DNA of 64,000 nucleotides from Deltaproteobacteria bacterium (GCA_005879315.1 VBLC01000048.1:17919-81918), one strand, 5' to 3'; positions 1-10,204 are shown, numbered from the stretch's first letter. The notes: generated by a model from the sequence alone, not told the origin. Made by a program: numbers and translations.

Positions 1-1
1 C

Positions 2-181
2 GCCGAGCTGTCATCCTCCTCGCCGGAGGTGCAGCGGCTGATGGTGCAGATCAAGGGCCTCGTCCTGCAGCTCGCCGACGCGCAGCAGCAGGTTTCAGAG
101 CGCGACGCGCAGATCGAGAAGCTGCGCGAAAAGCTCGACATCATCCGCTCGGCCCTGGCGCGCGCCGTTCGCAAGTCCTGA
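2..181 (+). CDS. C-terminal end of a coiled-coil-like protein (truncated by window start)
   Basis: Open frame from the window edge to TGA at 179-181; heptad-like LQLADAQQQVSERDAQIEKLREKLDIIRSALARAVRKS. Confidence 0.6.
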   Translation, partial: AELSSSSPEVQRLMVQIKGLVLQLADAQQQVSERDAQIEKLREKLDIIRSALARAVRKS

Positions 182-218
182 GTTGTGATAGAAGCGCCCT
201 CCCCTGAGGAGGAAATCC

Positions 219-1061
219 ATGGGCTTGCTCGAGGGAAAAGTCGCCATCGTCACCGGCTCGGGCGGCGGCATCGGCCGCGAGCACGCGCTGCTCTTCGCGC
301 GCGAGGGCGCGAAGGTGGTGGTCAACGACCTGGGCAGCGACCGGCACGGCGGCGGACGCGGCGGCGAGATGGCCGACAAGGTGGTGGCCGAGATCAAGTC
401 GGCGGGCGGCGATTCCGTCGCCAACTATGACAGCGTGGCCACGCGAGAGGGCGCCGACGGCCTCGTCTGGAGCGCGCTGAACAAGTTCGGCAAGCTGGAC
501 ATCGTCGTCAACAACGCCGGCATCCTGCGCGACAAGACCATCCTCAACATGAGCGAGCAGGACTTCGATCTGGTGCTCGACGTGCACTTGAAGGGCACCT
601 TTCTCGTCATGCAGGCCGCTGGCCGCGTCTTCAAGGTGCAGGGCAAAGGGGGACGCATCGTCAACACCACCTCCCTGAGCGGCCTCTTGGGCAACTTCGG
701 CCAGGGCAACTATGCGGCCGCCAAAGGCGGCATCTATTCGCTGACGCGGACGGCGGCCCTGGAGTTCCAGCGCATGGGCGTGACGGTCAATGCCATCGCG
801 CCGGTGGCTCTGACGCGCATGACGCAAGACCTGACGATGTTCAAGGGCATGACACCCGACCAGATCGGCCCCCAGTACATCGCGCCGGTCGCCGCGTTTC
901 TCGCCAGCGATCTTGCGGCCGACATCACCGGCACCATCGTCGGGGTCCAAGGGCCAAAGATCTTTTTGTACAAAATGACCGAGACCGAAGGCGCCACCCG
1001 GGACGGCGGCCCTTGGAATGCCGCGGAAATCAAAGAGCGCTGGGCGGAGATCTCGCGGTAA
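219..1061 (+). CDS. SDR family NAD(P)-dependent oxidoreductase
   Basis: TGSGGGIGREHA cofactor motif, NNAG, S...YAAAKGG active-site region. Confidence 0.93.
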   Translation: MGLLEGKVAIVTGSGGGIGREHALLFAREGAKVVVNDLGSDRHGGGRGGEMADKVVAEIKSAGGDSVANYDSVATREGADGLVWSALNKFGKLDIVVNNAGILRDKTILNMSEQDFDLVLDVHLKGTFLVMQAAGRVFKVQGKGGRIVNTTSLSGLLGNFGQGNYAAAKGGIYSLTRTAALEFQRMGVTVNAIAPVALTRMTQDLTMFKGMTPDQIGPQYIAPVAAFLASDLAADITGTIVGVQGPKIFLYKMTETEGATRDGGPWNAAEIKERWAEISR

Positions 1062-1068
1062 AAGAGAA

Positions 1069-1141
1069 GGGGGCACCGCCCTTTGGCCTGTGCCCCCGTC
1101 TGCCCAGCCGTCTTCCTGCCGGGCGCCCGCCTCTAGGCGGG
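1069..1141. terminator. Two hairpins between convergent genes (possible bidirectional terminator)
   Basis: GGGGGCAC(1069-1076)/GTGCCCCC(1090-1097) and CCCGCC-TCTA-GGCGGG (1126-1141); no T-tract follows, so weak. Confidence 0.35.
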
Positions 1142-1330
1142 AATGCTGTCTGCCGCCGGGACGGAGTAGTCGATGATCACCACTCCGCGCGGGGGCGTCT
1201 CGTCTTCATCGCCGCGATCGTTCTGGCGCTGGGGTCTGGGCTCGGGAAGGGGCAGATCGATCCGGGGGCGCTGCTGCTCCTGCTCGCGCTCGCGCTTCTT
1301 GATCTCTTCGATGATGAAAGCGTCGAGCAC
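1133..1330 (-). CDS. Small hypothetical protein, 65 aa
   Basis: Compact ORF with charged linker and GVVIIDYSV tail; convergent with the SDR gene. Confidence 0.55.
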   Translation of the reverse strand: MLDAFIIEEIKKREREQEQQRPRIDLPLPEPRPQRQNDRGDEDETPPRGVVIIDYSVPAADSIPA

Positions 1331-1440
1331 GGAGCAACCTCCTCAGTTGGATCGATGCAATCCGGACACCATCGATTCACCGTCCCCGCGCAATCCTTAC
1401 CTTCTCCGACCCTCCAAGGGCCTGCTCGCCCTCTGGTAGA

Positions 1441-1469
1441 CTTTTAACAGCGTCTCCTACCTCGGTCAA
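1441..1469 (-). promoter_or_regulatory. Possible sigma70-type promoter for the 65-aa ORF
   Basis: TTGACC-N17-TAAAAG on minus strand. Confidence 0.3.
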
Positions 1470-1505
1470 CATACCCATCTCGAGCGAATTTCAGAACCGC
1501 CGCGG

Positions 1506-1961
1506 CTAACGAACACCCTGCAGCTTCTCGGCGCGCGCCTTGAAGTTGGCGAGCAGGTTGGGCAGCCCGCGCTCTGCCAGCACCTTCTCGAAGGTGCGAG
1601 GGATGAGCGGCCCGAAGGCGATCTCGATGGCATAGGTGGCGCGCGTCCCGCCAGAAGCCGTCCGCTCCAGAGTCCAGGCGCCTTCGTTCTGGCGGATGAA
1701 GTCGCCGCCGCGAACCAGGTGCCAGTCGATGCGCTTCCAGGGATGACCGACGTGGCGCAGCGTGAACTCGTACATCTTCAATTTGACGTCCAGCCAGTAA
1801 GTGACCTCGACCGCCTCCCCCTCGCGCGCGCCCAGCTTGACCGCCTTCACCTCGGGCAAGAACTCGGGATAACGGGCGTAATCCCGCAAGACGCCGAAGA
1901 ACGCCTGCGGAGGAACCTCGATTTCGATCGCCCGGCTCGCCTTCGCCATGCTGTTTGACAT
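1506..1961 (-). CDS. SRPBCC/RatA-like (START-fold) protein
   Basis: IEIEVPPQAFFGVLRDYARYPEFLPEVKAVK pattern typical of coenzyme Q-binding/RatA-like proteins; start chosen internal to ORF. Confidence 0.75.
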   Translation of the reverse strand: MSNSMAKASRAIEIEVPPQAFFGVLRDYARYPEFLPEVKAVKLGAREGEAVEVTYWLDVKLKMYEFTLRHVGHPWKRIDWHLVRGGDFIRQNEGAWTLERTASGGTRATYAIEIAFGPLIPRTFEKVLAERGLPNLLANFKARAEKLQGVR

Positions 1962-2010
1962 CCTGCATCGGAACGGGCTGGCTTGCATCCCATTCCCGCC
2001 GGCGAGGCCC

Positions 2011-2973
2011 TCAACCGTAATTCGGTTTGTGGTCGAACTGGTGACGGGACTGTAGATAGCGGACGGTGCGCGACTTGGAGCGCATCACCACCGAGTGCGT
2101 CTCCGAGCCACCCTTGAAGAAGCGCACCCCGCGGAGGAAATCGCCGGAGGTGACGCCGGTGGCGGCGAAGATGACGTGGCCGGCGGCGAGCTCCTCCAGC
2201 TCGAAGAGCTTGTTGACCTCCTTGATCCCCATCTTCTTGGCGCGCTCGATCTCTTTCTCGTTGCGGGGCTTGAGGCGGCCCTGCATGTCGCCGCCCATGC
2301 AGCGGATGGCGGCGGCCGCGATCACTCCCTCGGGCGCGCCGCCGATTCCCATCAGCACATCCACACCCGTCTCGGGAAAGCAGGTGGCGATGGCCGCGCT
2401 CACGTCGCCGTCGCCGATCAGCTTGATGCGCGCTCCGGTGGCGCGCACTTCGGCGATCAGCTTCTCGTGCCGCGGGCGATTGAGGATGATGACGGTGAGG
2501 TCGTCGACATAGACGCCCTTGCGGTCGGCGATGGCGCGCAGATTCTGGGCGGGGCTCTTGTCGAGATCGATCGATCCCTTGGCGGCAGGGCCGACGGCGA
2601 GCTTGTCCATGTACGTGTCGGGCGCGTTGAGCAGGTTGCCCTTGTCGGCCATGGCGATGACGCTCAGCGCGTTCGGCCCGCCGGTGGCGGTGATGGTGGT
2701 TCCCTCGAGCGGATCGAGCGCGATGTCCACCTCGGGATCGGTGGCGTCGCCTTTCCCCACTTTCTCGCCGATGTAGAGCATCGGCGCCTCGTCGCGCTCG
2801 CCCTCGCCGATGACGACGGTGCCGCGGATGTGCAGGTCGTTGAACGCGCGGCGCATGGCGTCGACCGCGGCCTGGTCGGCGGCCTTCTCGTCGCCGCGCC
2901 CCATCAAGCGGGCCGAGGCGATGGCGGCGGCTTCGGTCAGCCGCACGGCTTCGAGTCCGATGTTCCTATCCAT
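2011..2973 (-). CDS. glpX: Class II fructose-1,6-bisphosphatase
   Basis: MDRNIGLEAVRLTEAAAIASARLMGRGDEKAADQAAVDAMR and DPLEGTTITATGG motifs. Confidence 0.95.
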   Translation of the reverse strand: MDRNIGLEAVRLTEAAAIASARLMGRGDEKAADQAAVDAMRRAFNDLHIRGTVVIGEGERDEAPMLYIGEKVGKGDATDPEVDIALDPLEGTTITATGGPNALSVIAMADKGNLLNAPDTYMDKLAVGPAAKGSIDLDKSPAQNLRAIADRKGVYVDDLTVIILNRPRHEKLIAEVRATGARIKLIGDGDVSAAIATCFPETGVDVLMGIGGAPEGVIAAAAIRCMGGDMQGRLKPRNEKEIERAKKMGIKEVNKLFELEELAAGHVIFAATGVTSGDFLRGVRFFKGGSETHSVVMRSKSRTVRYLQSRHQFDHKPNYG

Positions 2974-3367
2974 GCCCTCTTCCCTCCAGTTTCTGCAGAA
3001 GCCAGTCGGGCGCGCGGGTCGGCCGCCCTTCCTTGCCGACGCAGACGTGAACGGTATGCCCCAGCGCGAGGACTTCGTCACTGCCCGACCTGTGCACCTT
3101 GTACTCGAAGCGAATCTTCACCCGGGTGTGGGTCGAGATGACGTGGATCTCGAGCAGGTCGTCGTACTTCGCCGGCTTCAGATACTGCACCGCCGCCTCG
3201 TAGACCGGCAGCATGATGCCCGCCTCCTCGATGTCGCGGTAGGTGATGCCGAGCGCGCGGATCCATTCGTTGCGGGCGCCCTCGAAGAAGCGGAGATACG
3301 TGGCGTAATAGACGACACCCATCTGGTCGGTGTCGCCGTAGATGACGCGATAGCGGTAGGGCTCCAA
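2966..3367 (-). CDS. Acyl-CoA thioesterase, YbgC/4HBT family
   Basis: YRVIYGDTDQMGVVYYATYLRFFEGARNEW hotdog active-site signature. Confidence 0.9.
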   Translation of the reverse strand: MEPYRYRVIYGDTDQMGVVYYATYLRFFEGARNEWIRALGITYRDIEEAGIMLPVYEAAVQYLKPAKYDDLLEIHVISTHTRVKIRFEYKVHRSGSDEVLALGHTVHVCVGKEGRPTRAPDWLLQKLEGRGHG

Positions 3368-3400
3368 GCAGGCTCCGGGCCTCAGCCTTCAGACCTCAGG

Positions 3401-3946
3401 TTACTGCGCGAGATGGTACGCGACCAATTGCAGCTTCGTCTGGTCCTGCTCTTTTCCTGAGGCGGCCAGGGTCTTGGTGGCAACCTGAACGAGCCCGACT
3501 CGAGGAGCGTACGTCCATTCGGTGATGAACTTGCCGCCCTTGGCGAGCGGCTGCTCGTTGCGCACCAGGGCGCAGCGGGTGAAAGTGCCGGCCTCGGTGA
3601 CGGCGCTTGCGTCGGTCGAGAGCACCTCGAAGCGCTGCACCACCAGGTTTTCCACCGCGCTCCACTTGGCGCCGGCGGCGACCGGCGAACGCAGCAGATA
3701 ACGGTCGGCGTCGCGCACACCGTCGTTTTCGTAGCGCAGCCGGCCGCGGTGGTCGTCGATGAACCAGGGTCCGTCGCGTCCGACGACGGTGATGGTCTCG
3801 CGCTTTCCCGCGCTCTGGTAGGTCCAGGAGTTGCCGACGGCGAGCGGATAGTAGAGGCGCGCGTCCTCGGCCGCCGCGGCGGGGGCAGGCGGTGGCGCGC
3901 TCTTGCAGCCAAGGAGCAGCGCCAAGAGCAACGCCAATCTCTTCAC
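3401..3946 (-). CDS. Putative lipoprotein, hypothetical
   Basis: GTG start, VKRLALLLALLLGCK lipobox; GTGA overlap with upstream gene. Confidence 0.65.
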   Translation of the reverse strand: MKRLALLLALLLGCKSAPPPAPAAAAEDARLYYPLAVGNSWTYQSAGKRETITVVGRDGPWFIDDHRGRLRYENDGVRDADRYLLRSPVAAGAKWSAVENLVVQRFEVLSTDASAVTEAGTFTRCALVRNEQPLAKGGKFITEWTYAPRVGLVQVATKTLAASGKEQDQTKLQLVAYHLAQ

Positions 3947-4875
3947 GGAGCTTTCCGGCCGTCCGAGACGCGCGCGGCGTCCTCCTGCTTCTTGCGCAAC
4001 AGATCCTGATAGGCGCCGCGGGCGGCGCGGCGGATCTCCTCGTCGGGAGAGCCGCTCTCGAGCGTGAAGAGGAACGCCTCCGCCTCCGAGCCGCCCAACG
4101 ACCCGATGGCGTAGAGGATGGGCCCGACGTCCTCGGAGCGGCGCTTGCGCGTCATCTCGATGAGCGGCACCACCGCGCGCCGGTCGCCGATGGCGATGAG
4201 CGCTCCCGCGGCCCGCCGCGCCACCTCGGGATTCTCGTCCTGCAAGCGCGTGATGAGCTGCGGCACCGCCGCGGGGCTGCGCCGGTCGGCGAGCACCCGG
4301 ATGGCGTAGTCCCGCACGCGCGCCTCGGGCGAGGCGAGATCGGCGAGCAGCTCTTTCTCCGTCTTGCGCCGCGCGTCGACCTGGTCGCGCAGCGCGATCA
4401 CCGCCTCGTGCAGCGCGGCATCGAGGGCGGCGTCGAAAGCGGCGTGGCGCGCGGCGGGGTCGAGGCTGTCGTCGGCGCCCGTCGGCCGGCGCGCCTCGCC
4501 CTCGGCCACCAGGCGATCGACATCGCCCTGCGCGCCCATCGAGGTCATCTCCAGCGTGATGGCCACGTCCGCCATCTCGCGGTCCGGCCCGGGGGGCTGG
4601 GCGGGCAACACCATCGGCGCGGGGGCGAGAACGCGCTGGACGCGATCGATCTCCATCCGCACCTGCACCGGCCCGCCCTCGCGCACCGAGAAGCGTCCCG
4701 TTCCCTCCAGCACCTGCTGCAGCTCGCCGCGAAGCTGCGCCGCGGTCTCGCCGATCTCGGGTTTGCCGGCCAGCCCGGCTTCGCTCACCACCAGAGAGAC
4801 GCGCAGCGCGCCGGGCCGCGCGGCCGGCTTGCAAGCCAGAGCAGAGAGCGCGAGAAGCAGGCTGGCGCGGGACAT
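3943..4875 (-). CDS. HEAT-repeat lipoprotein
   Basis: SALACK lipobox; repeated AVPQLITRLQDENPEVARRAAGALIAIGD / VVPLIEMTRKRRS...AIGSLGG HEAT-like units. Confidence 0.75.
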   Translation of the reverse strand: MSRASLLLALSALACKPAARPGALRVSLVVSEAGLAGKPEIGETAAQLRGELQQVLEGTGRFSVREGGPVQVRMEIDRVQRVLAPAPMVLPAQPPGPDREMADVAITLEMTSMGAQGDVDRLVAEGEARRPTGADDSLDPAARHAAFDAALDAALHEAVIALRDQVDARRKTEKELLADLASPEARVRDYAIRVLADRRSPAAVPQLITRLQDENPEVARRAAGALIAIGDRRAVVPLIEMTRKRRSEDVGPILYAIGSLGGSEAEAFLFTLESGSPDEEIRRAARGAYQDLLRKKQEDAARVSDGRKAP

Positions 4876-4917
4876 TCTTTCCCGATGCTACGGTTCCGCA
4901 GGCGCGCGGTCAAAGCG

Positions 4918-6534
4918 TCACTGTGCGCCGCTGTCTCCTTCGCCTTCGGACTCTTTTTCCGGCTCGTCGGGCGGCGCGCTTTCCGGCGCGGTTTCGCTCT
5001 CCTTCGGCGCAGTGGCCACGGTCGGTCCCGGCGGAGGGGCGAAGCGCAGCGTGCCTGCGGGCTGTCCCCAGGCCTGCTCGGCCGGTGTCGTCGCGCGCTG
5101 GCGGTCGTCGCGTCCGCCGCGGCGCCGGCCTTTCTCGCGCTGAGGCTCCTCGACCGACTCCCGCGGCGCCTCCACCGGGACGGGCGGCGCCTCAAGCTCG
5201 GCGGGTGGCAGCTGCGCTTCGGCCTGCGGTTCAGATTCAGGCTGCGCCGCGGGCGGCTGCTCGGGCGGTTCCTCGCGCTCCCGACGCCGCGGCTCCTCGC
5301 GATGGCGCATCAGCCCGACGAAGAAGGCCTCGTCGACGTCGGGCACTTCCACCGCCTGCACGGTGACGCCGACGCGCACCGCGATCATCTCCTCCGGCAG
5401 CGCATCGCCGGCATAGAGCGCCACGGGCGCCTCGCCGGCTGCGCTCGCTTCGCTGCGCGCGTCGCGACCGGCCTGGCCGGGCGCCAGCACGAGACCCATC
5501 TGCGCCGAGTAGTGAGCCAGGTCCTTGCGCAGCTCCTGCACGTCGGCGCGGCCGATCTCGCGGGTCCCGCGGACGAGCTTGACGGCCACCCGCAGATCCG
5601 AAACGCCGCGCCGCTGCCGCGCCAGATAGAGCGGCCCCTCCTTGCTGCGCTTGGCGACGCGCACGTCGCGCATGCCCATCTTCTCCAGCAAGCTCGAGCA
5701 GAGCGCCTCGAAGGCCGACGTCTCCATCTCGCTCAATCTGCGCCGGAGCGCCCGCACCACCGCCCGGCGCGTCTCGGCGAGAAGCTGCGCACCGCTCATC
5801 GGCCGGGCTCCGCCCTGCGGCGCGCGGGCCTCGGCCAGCTCCGGCGGCGCGCTGGGCGGCGGGAACTCCACCAGCGTGACGCGCTCACCGTCGACGATGA
5901 ACGCCGGCTTGCGCCCCGCCTCGGTGCGGCGGCGGTTGTCCTCGAGCAGCGCCGCCACCAGCGAAGGCACGTCGCGCGCCAGCCCTTCGGAAAGCATCCC
6001 TTTCTCACCCAGCTGCGCCGCGAGCTCGGCGAGTTGTGCGCCCGCCTGGCGCTGCGCCAGTGCTTCGAAGATGACCTCGGCTGGCGGAGGGAAGCGGCGC
6101 TGTCCGCGGCGCGACTGGTCCTGCCGGCGGCGCTCCGCCTCGGCCTCCTCGTAGCCATCCTCGTGCTCCGCCTGCAACTCCGCCAGCCGCCGCCGCGCCT
6201 GCGCGTGAATGGCGCGCGGCTCGCGCTCGCGCGGCCGGTAGACCGGCTCTTCGGCCTCCGCCGGCTGCAAGGGTGGCGCGACCGGCTCGATCATCGCGTC
6301 GGGCGGCACGTTCCATTCGAGCAGCGCGAACGTGCCGTCGGGCGCGACCGCCACCACCTTGCGCTCCTCGTCGCGCTTGGCCATGGCGGCGAGCCGCTGG
6401 CCCATGGTCACCTCGGGATCCTGCCCGACGTGCGAGAGCAGGTTCTCCTTGAGGGCGACCTCGGCGATTTCCCTGTAATGGAGCGGTTTGCCGGCGCGGC
6501 GCAGCACCTCGACCGCCGCTTCGGTGAAAGTCAT
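4918..6534 (-). CDS. HARE-HTH domain protein with C-terminal restriction-endonuclease-like (Mrr-like) region
   Basis: N-term MTFTEAAVEVLRRAGKPLHYREIAEVALKENLLSHVGQDPEVTMGQRLAAMAKR resembles HARE-HTH; FEALCSSLLEKMGMRDVRVAKRS...DLRVAVKLVRG resembles Mrr_cat. Confidence 0.65.
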   Translation of the reverse strand: MTFTEAAVEVLRRAGKPLHYREIAEVALKENLLSHVGQDPEVTMGQRLAAMAKRDEERKVVAVAPDGTFALLEWNVPPDAMIEPVAPPLQPAEAEEPVYRPREREPRAIHAQARRRLAELQAEHEDGYEEAEAERRRQDQSRRGQRRFPPPAEVIFEALAQRQAGAQLAELAAQLGEKGMLSEGLARDVPSLVAALLEDNRRRTEAGRKPAFIVDGERVTLVEFPPPSAPPELAEARAPQGGARPMSGAQLLAETRRAVVRALRRRLSEMETSAFEALCSSLLEKMGMRDVRVAKRSKEGPLYLARQRRGVSDLRVAVKLVRGTREIGRADVQELRKDLAHYSAQMGLVLAPGQAGRDARSEASAAGEAPVALYAGDALPEEMIAVRVGVTVQAVEVPDVDEAFFVGLMRHREEPRRREREEPPEQPPAAQPESEPQAEAQLPPAELEAPPVPVEAPRESVEEPQREKGRRRGGRDDRQRATTPAEQAWGQPAGTLRFAPPPGPTVATAPKESETAPESAPPDEPEKESEGEGDSGAQ

Positions 6535-6593
6535 AAAAGTTCAGGGATCGTATTGAGTTGCACAGCGGGTGTCAACGAACTTAGCCTGCCCTC

Positions 6594-8627
6594 GTGATCC
6601 GCATCCGGCCAGGCCGCTCCTGGCGCCACAACCCCTCCTACCTGCGCGAGCTGCGCGAGGGCAAGAGCGGGGCGGACATTCTCGACGTGCTCGGCGTCGA
6701 GGTGGACGGAGTCGACATCGCCGCGGGCGTGGGCGAGGCGCAGGTGCTCCTGGCGGTGGCCGAGCTCGCAGCGGCGCTGCAGCACATCGCCGAGGGGACG
6801 GCGGCCGCCCAGGCCACCATCGGACCCGGGCCGACCGAGCTGGTCCTCGAGGCGCGCGGGCCCGACCTGCTCATGACACTCGTCTCGCTGGCGCCGCCGG
6901 CGCGCATCGTCGCCGGAGGCCTTCTGGTCGATGCCGCCCGGATGCGCGCCGCCACGCTGCACGCCGCGCGCGGGCTCCTGCTCGATCTCTTCGCCATCAG
7001 CCCCGGCGCCACCGAGCTGCCGCTGGCGCGCCAGCTGGGCGATGCCTGTGCGCTGCTCTCTCGGCGGCCGCAGCGAAGCGCGGCGCAGTGGCCGGTGAAG
7101 GAAGGGCGCTGGGTTTCGAGCCGCACCGGCGCGAGGCCCTCGCTCGAGCTGTCGGTCACGCCCGCGGCGCACGCGCGGTTGCGGGCGAGACGCGAAGTGC
7201 CGCACGCGCCGCTCGCGCCGCATCTCGGCAGCGGCCGGCTGACGCTGCGGCAGAAGGGCGCGCCGGGGCTGACCTGCGAGGGGCCGCTCTTCCTGCTTCT
7301 GCGCAATCTCCTCCAGGATGCGCAGGCGCTGGCCGAGGCGTGGGAAGCTGGCGAGCGCAGCTTCACCCTGCATTTCGGGCCGCACGAAATGCGCTGCGAC
7401 CTCACTACCGACGAGCTGCGAGTGCCGGGCTGGCGCAATCCGCTGCAGGCGCCGGCGCTCCGCTTCGCTGCCCTCGCTGCCGACGGCGCGCTCGCCTACG
7501 CGCGCCTCTGCGGCCGCGGGCCAGCCGACGACTACCTTTCCGACTTGCGGGATTCCGCGCACCGCCTCCTGCGCCATTGCCGCGATGTGGAGTCGGGCGA
7601 TCTGCGGCGCGCGCCCGAGACGGTGGCGGCTCCGCCCTCGCGGACGCCGCGGCAGAGGCCGGCGCCGCTCGCGCCGGGCCGGGTCCGCCGGCTGGTGTAT
7701 CGCGAGGCGTGGCGGTCCGAAGCACCGGATGCAGAGCGGCTGATCCTGCCGGCCGACGGGCCGCTCCTGGTCGAGCGGGCCGATTCGCTGGAAGCGCGCG
7801 ATCCGAGAACCGGCGAGAAGCTGTGGAGCGTGCCGGCCATGCCCGGCGCGGTAGCGCGCGGGACCGACCTTTTCTACGCCGAGCCCGGCGACGCGCTCGT
7901 GCGCCTCGATCTGCAGACCGGCGAGCCGCGCTGGAAGCGGCGGCTGCGCGGCGCTGCCCATCCCTGCCGGCTCTGGCCCATCGACGGCGGGGTGCTGCGC
8001 TCGTTGCCCGGCGAGGGTCTCGCGCTGGTCAAAGACGGCGGCGCGCTCGGCTTCCGGATCCGGCTCGCCGGCGGAGCGCCGCTGTCGGCCGCCCTGCTCG
8101 AAGGCGAGATCGTCGCGGCGCTCGCCTCCGGTTCGATCGCCGGCCTCGATGCGGGCGACGGCAAGGCGCTGTGGAAATTGCGCCACCGGACGCAGGCCAT
8201 CCTGCCTTTCGACTCCGGGGTGCTGCTCCTCCGCGCCGCGAGCGCCGCCTACTTCGAGCCGGGCAAACACAAGATCGCCTGGGAGCGCGAGCTCCCTTTG
8301 CAGGGGGAGCTGGCCGTCTACGACGACGTCATCATCGTCGCCGGCGCTGGCGGGGCCGCCACTCGCCTCGACGAGAATTTCGCGCCGCTCTGGACCCTGT
8401 CCGCCGAGGGCAATGCTCCGGCCGTCCCCGCCGTGCTGCAGCGCGAAGTGGTGCTGCTCCAGCGCGGCGAGATCTGCCTGCACGATGCGGCCGAGGGCCT
8501 GCTCATCGCAAGGTTCCCCTCAGCGCGCGCCGCCGCGCTCGGACCTGATCTCTCTTGCGCTCTCTTGCACGAGAGCGAGATCTCCTTCCACCGCCTCGCT
8601 GCGCACCTGAGCGTGCTCACCACTTGA
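6594..8627 (+). CDS. PQQ-like beta-propeller repeat protein with uncharacterised N-terminal half
   Basis: Repeats ARDPRTGEKLWSVP, LDLQTGEPRWKRRL, LDAGDGKALWKLRH, KHKIAWERELP. Confidence 0.75.
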   Translation: MIRIRPGRSWRHNPSYLRELREGKSGADILDVLGVEVDGVDIAAGVGEAQVLLAVAELAAALQHIAEGTAAAQATIGPGPTELVLEARGPDLLMTLVSLAPPARIVAGGLLVDAARMRAATLHAARGLLLDLFAISPGATELPLARQLGDACALLSRRPQRSAAQWPVKEGRWVSSRTGARPSLELSVTPAAHARLRARREVPHAPLAPHLGSGRLTLRQKGAPGLTCEGPLFLLLRNLLQDAQALAEAWEAGERSFTLHFGPHEMRCDLTTDELRVPGWRNPLQAPALRFAALAADGALAYARLCGRGPADDYLSDLRDSAHRLLRHCRDVESGDLRRAPETVAAPPSRTPRQRPAPLAPGRVRRLVYREAWRSEAPDAERLILPADGPLLVERADSLEARDPRTGEKLWSVPAMPGAVARGTDLFYAEPGDALVRLDLQTGEPRWKRRLRGAAHPCRLWPIDGGVLRSLPGEGLALVKDGGALGFRIRLAGGAPLSAALLEGEIVAALASGSIAGLDAGDGKALWKLRHRTQAILPFDSGVLLLRAASAAYFEPGKHKIAWERELPLQGELAVYDDVIIVAGAGGAATRLDENFAPLWTLSAEGNAPAVPAVLQREVVLLQRGEICLHDAAEGLLIARFPSARAAALGPDLSCALLHESEISFHRLAAHLSVLTT

Positions 8628-9039
8628 CGGGCGAGAGGTCCTGCTCGGCGTGGTCGACGAACTGCACCGTCCGCGTCCCGCCCGCGAAGGGGATCTTCAC
8701 CGTCCGGTTGTAGGTGAGCCAGATGTTCACGTACGCCGGCACCTGGCTGCGCTCGATGCGCAGGTCGTCGGGGTCGGCTTCGATGCGCATTGCCGTGACG
8801 ATGCGGCCGTGGTCCTCGACCTGCTCGTCGAACAGCTCGTGCAACTTGCGGAAGACGAAGCGCCTGATGTTGCCGTCGTCGTGCTCGCGGTAGCACATGT
8901 TGGCCGCCTGCTTGAGGACGTTGTTCACCTCGATGTTGTCCCAGTAGGCCTGACCGAAGGTGGCGATCCAGAAGAGGCCGGCGGTGACGGCCAGCGCGAT
9001 GAGCAGCGTGACGAGAGTGATCCCGCGCGGCGCTTTCAA
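8617..9039 (-). CDS. DUF4845-like membrane-anchored protein downstream of lepB
   Basis: GITLVTLLIALAVTAGLFWIATFGQAYWDN anchor; 140 aa; ATGA overlap with lepB. Confidence 0.55.
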   Translation of the reverse strand: MKAPRGITLVTLLIALAVTAGLFWIATFGQAYWDNIEVNNVLKQAANMCYREHDDGNIRRFVFRKLHELFDEQVEDHGRIVTAMRIEADPDDLRIERSQVPAYVNIWLTYNRTVKIPFAGGTRTVQFVDHAEQDLSPVKW

Positions 9040-10204
9040 TTCACGCTCCGGAAGAGCCGCTCGAAGCGGATGCCGTGCGGGCCGCCGAAAGAGATCCAGA
9101 TGATGCTGGCCCGCCCCTTGATGTAGCTGAAGGGAGGCTCGCCGATTCCCCCTTCGACGCGGCTGTCGGCGGAGTTGTCGCGGTTGTCGCCCATCATGAA
9201 GACTCGGCCCTCCTCGACCACGAAGGAGCCGGAGCGCTGGAAGGCGGGGTCCTTGCGGACGATGATGGGGTGCTCCCGCCCCTCGAGGTTCTCGATGTAC
9301 TCGCGGGAGACCACCTCCACGTCGCTGTCGGTGTACTCCGAGTGCTCCTTGTAGACGTAGTCGCCCACCTCGCGGCGCTTCTGCTCGACGCCGTTGACGT
9401 AGACGACGTTGTCGCGGATTTCGATGCGGTCGCCGGGCAGGCCGATCACCCGCTTGACGTAGTCGACGTCGGGATGCTGCGGGTTGATGAAGACGACCAC
9501 GTCGCCCCGCTTGGGCGGCCGCTCCCAGAGCTTGTGGACCTTGGCGGGATCGGTGAAGGGGATGCGCAGGCCGTAGGCCATCTTGTTGACGAAGATGAAG
9601 TCGCCCACCAGCAGCGTCGGGATCATCGAGCCCGAAGGAATGTGGAAGGGCTCGAAGACGAACGCGCGCAAGAGCAGCGCGACGAGGATGGCGCCGCCGA
9701 TCGACTCGGTGTACTCGCGGGCGGCGCTCTTGCGGGCGAAGGCGAGGTGCTTGTCGAGCACCGCATCGAGGGCGAGCCGCGCCTGCAGGGCGGGGAGCCC
9801 GGCTTTGCCGGCGAGCGCATCGTCAACGCGCTTCAAGGCCGCTTCCACTTCCGCCGCGGCGGCGGGAGCGATGCGCCCGCGGTTGCGCTTGAGCAGCCGC
9901 GCCCCGCTGCGCCGCAGCCCCTTGGCCTCGTTGCGCGCGCGCTTGCGCACGCCCCAGGGCGTCGCCGAGCCGATGGTGGAGAGCACGAAGACGGCGAGGA
10001 AGACGGCCAGCGAGCCGAGCAGGAAATTCTGCTGGCGCAAGAGATGCTGCGCGACCAGCGCGATCACCACCGTGGCAGCGACGATGCTGCCGACCTTGCC
10101 ATAGCCGGCCGCCGCGTAGAAGGCGCGCGCCCCTTTGTCGGCCGCCGCCACCAGCTCCTGCTCGCGCCGGGCCTGGGCCGAGGCCTTGCTCTCTGCCACC
10201 GCGG

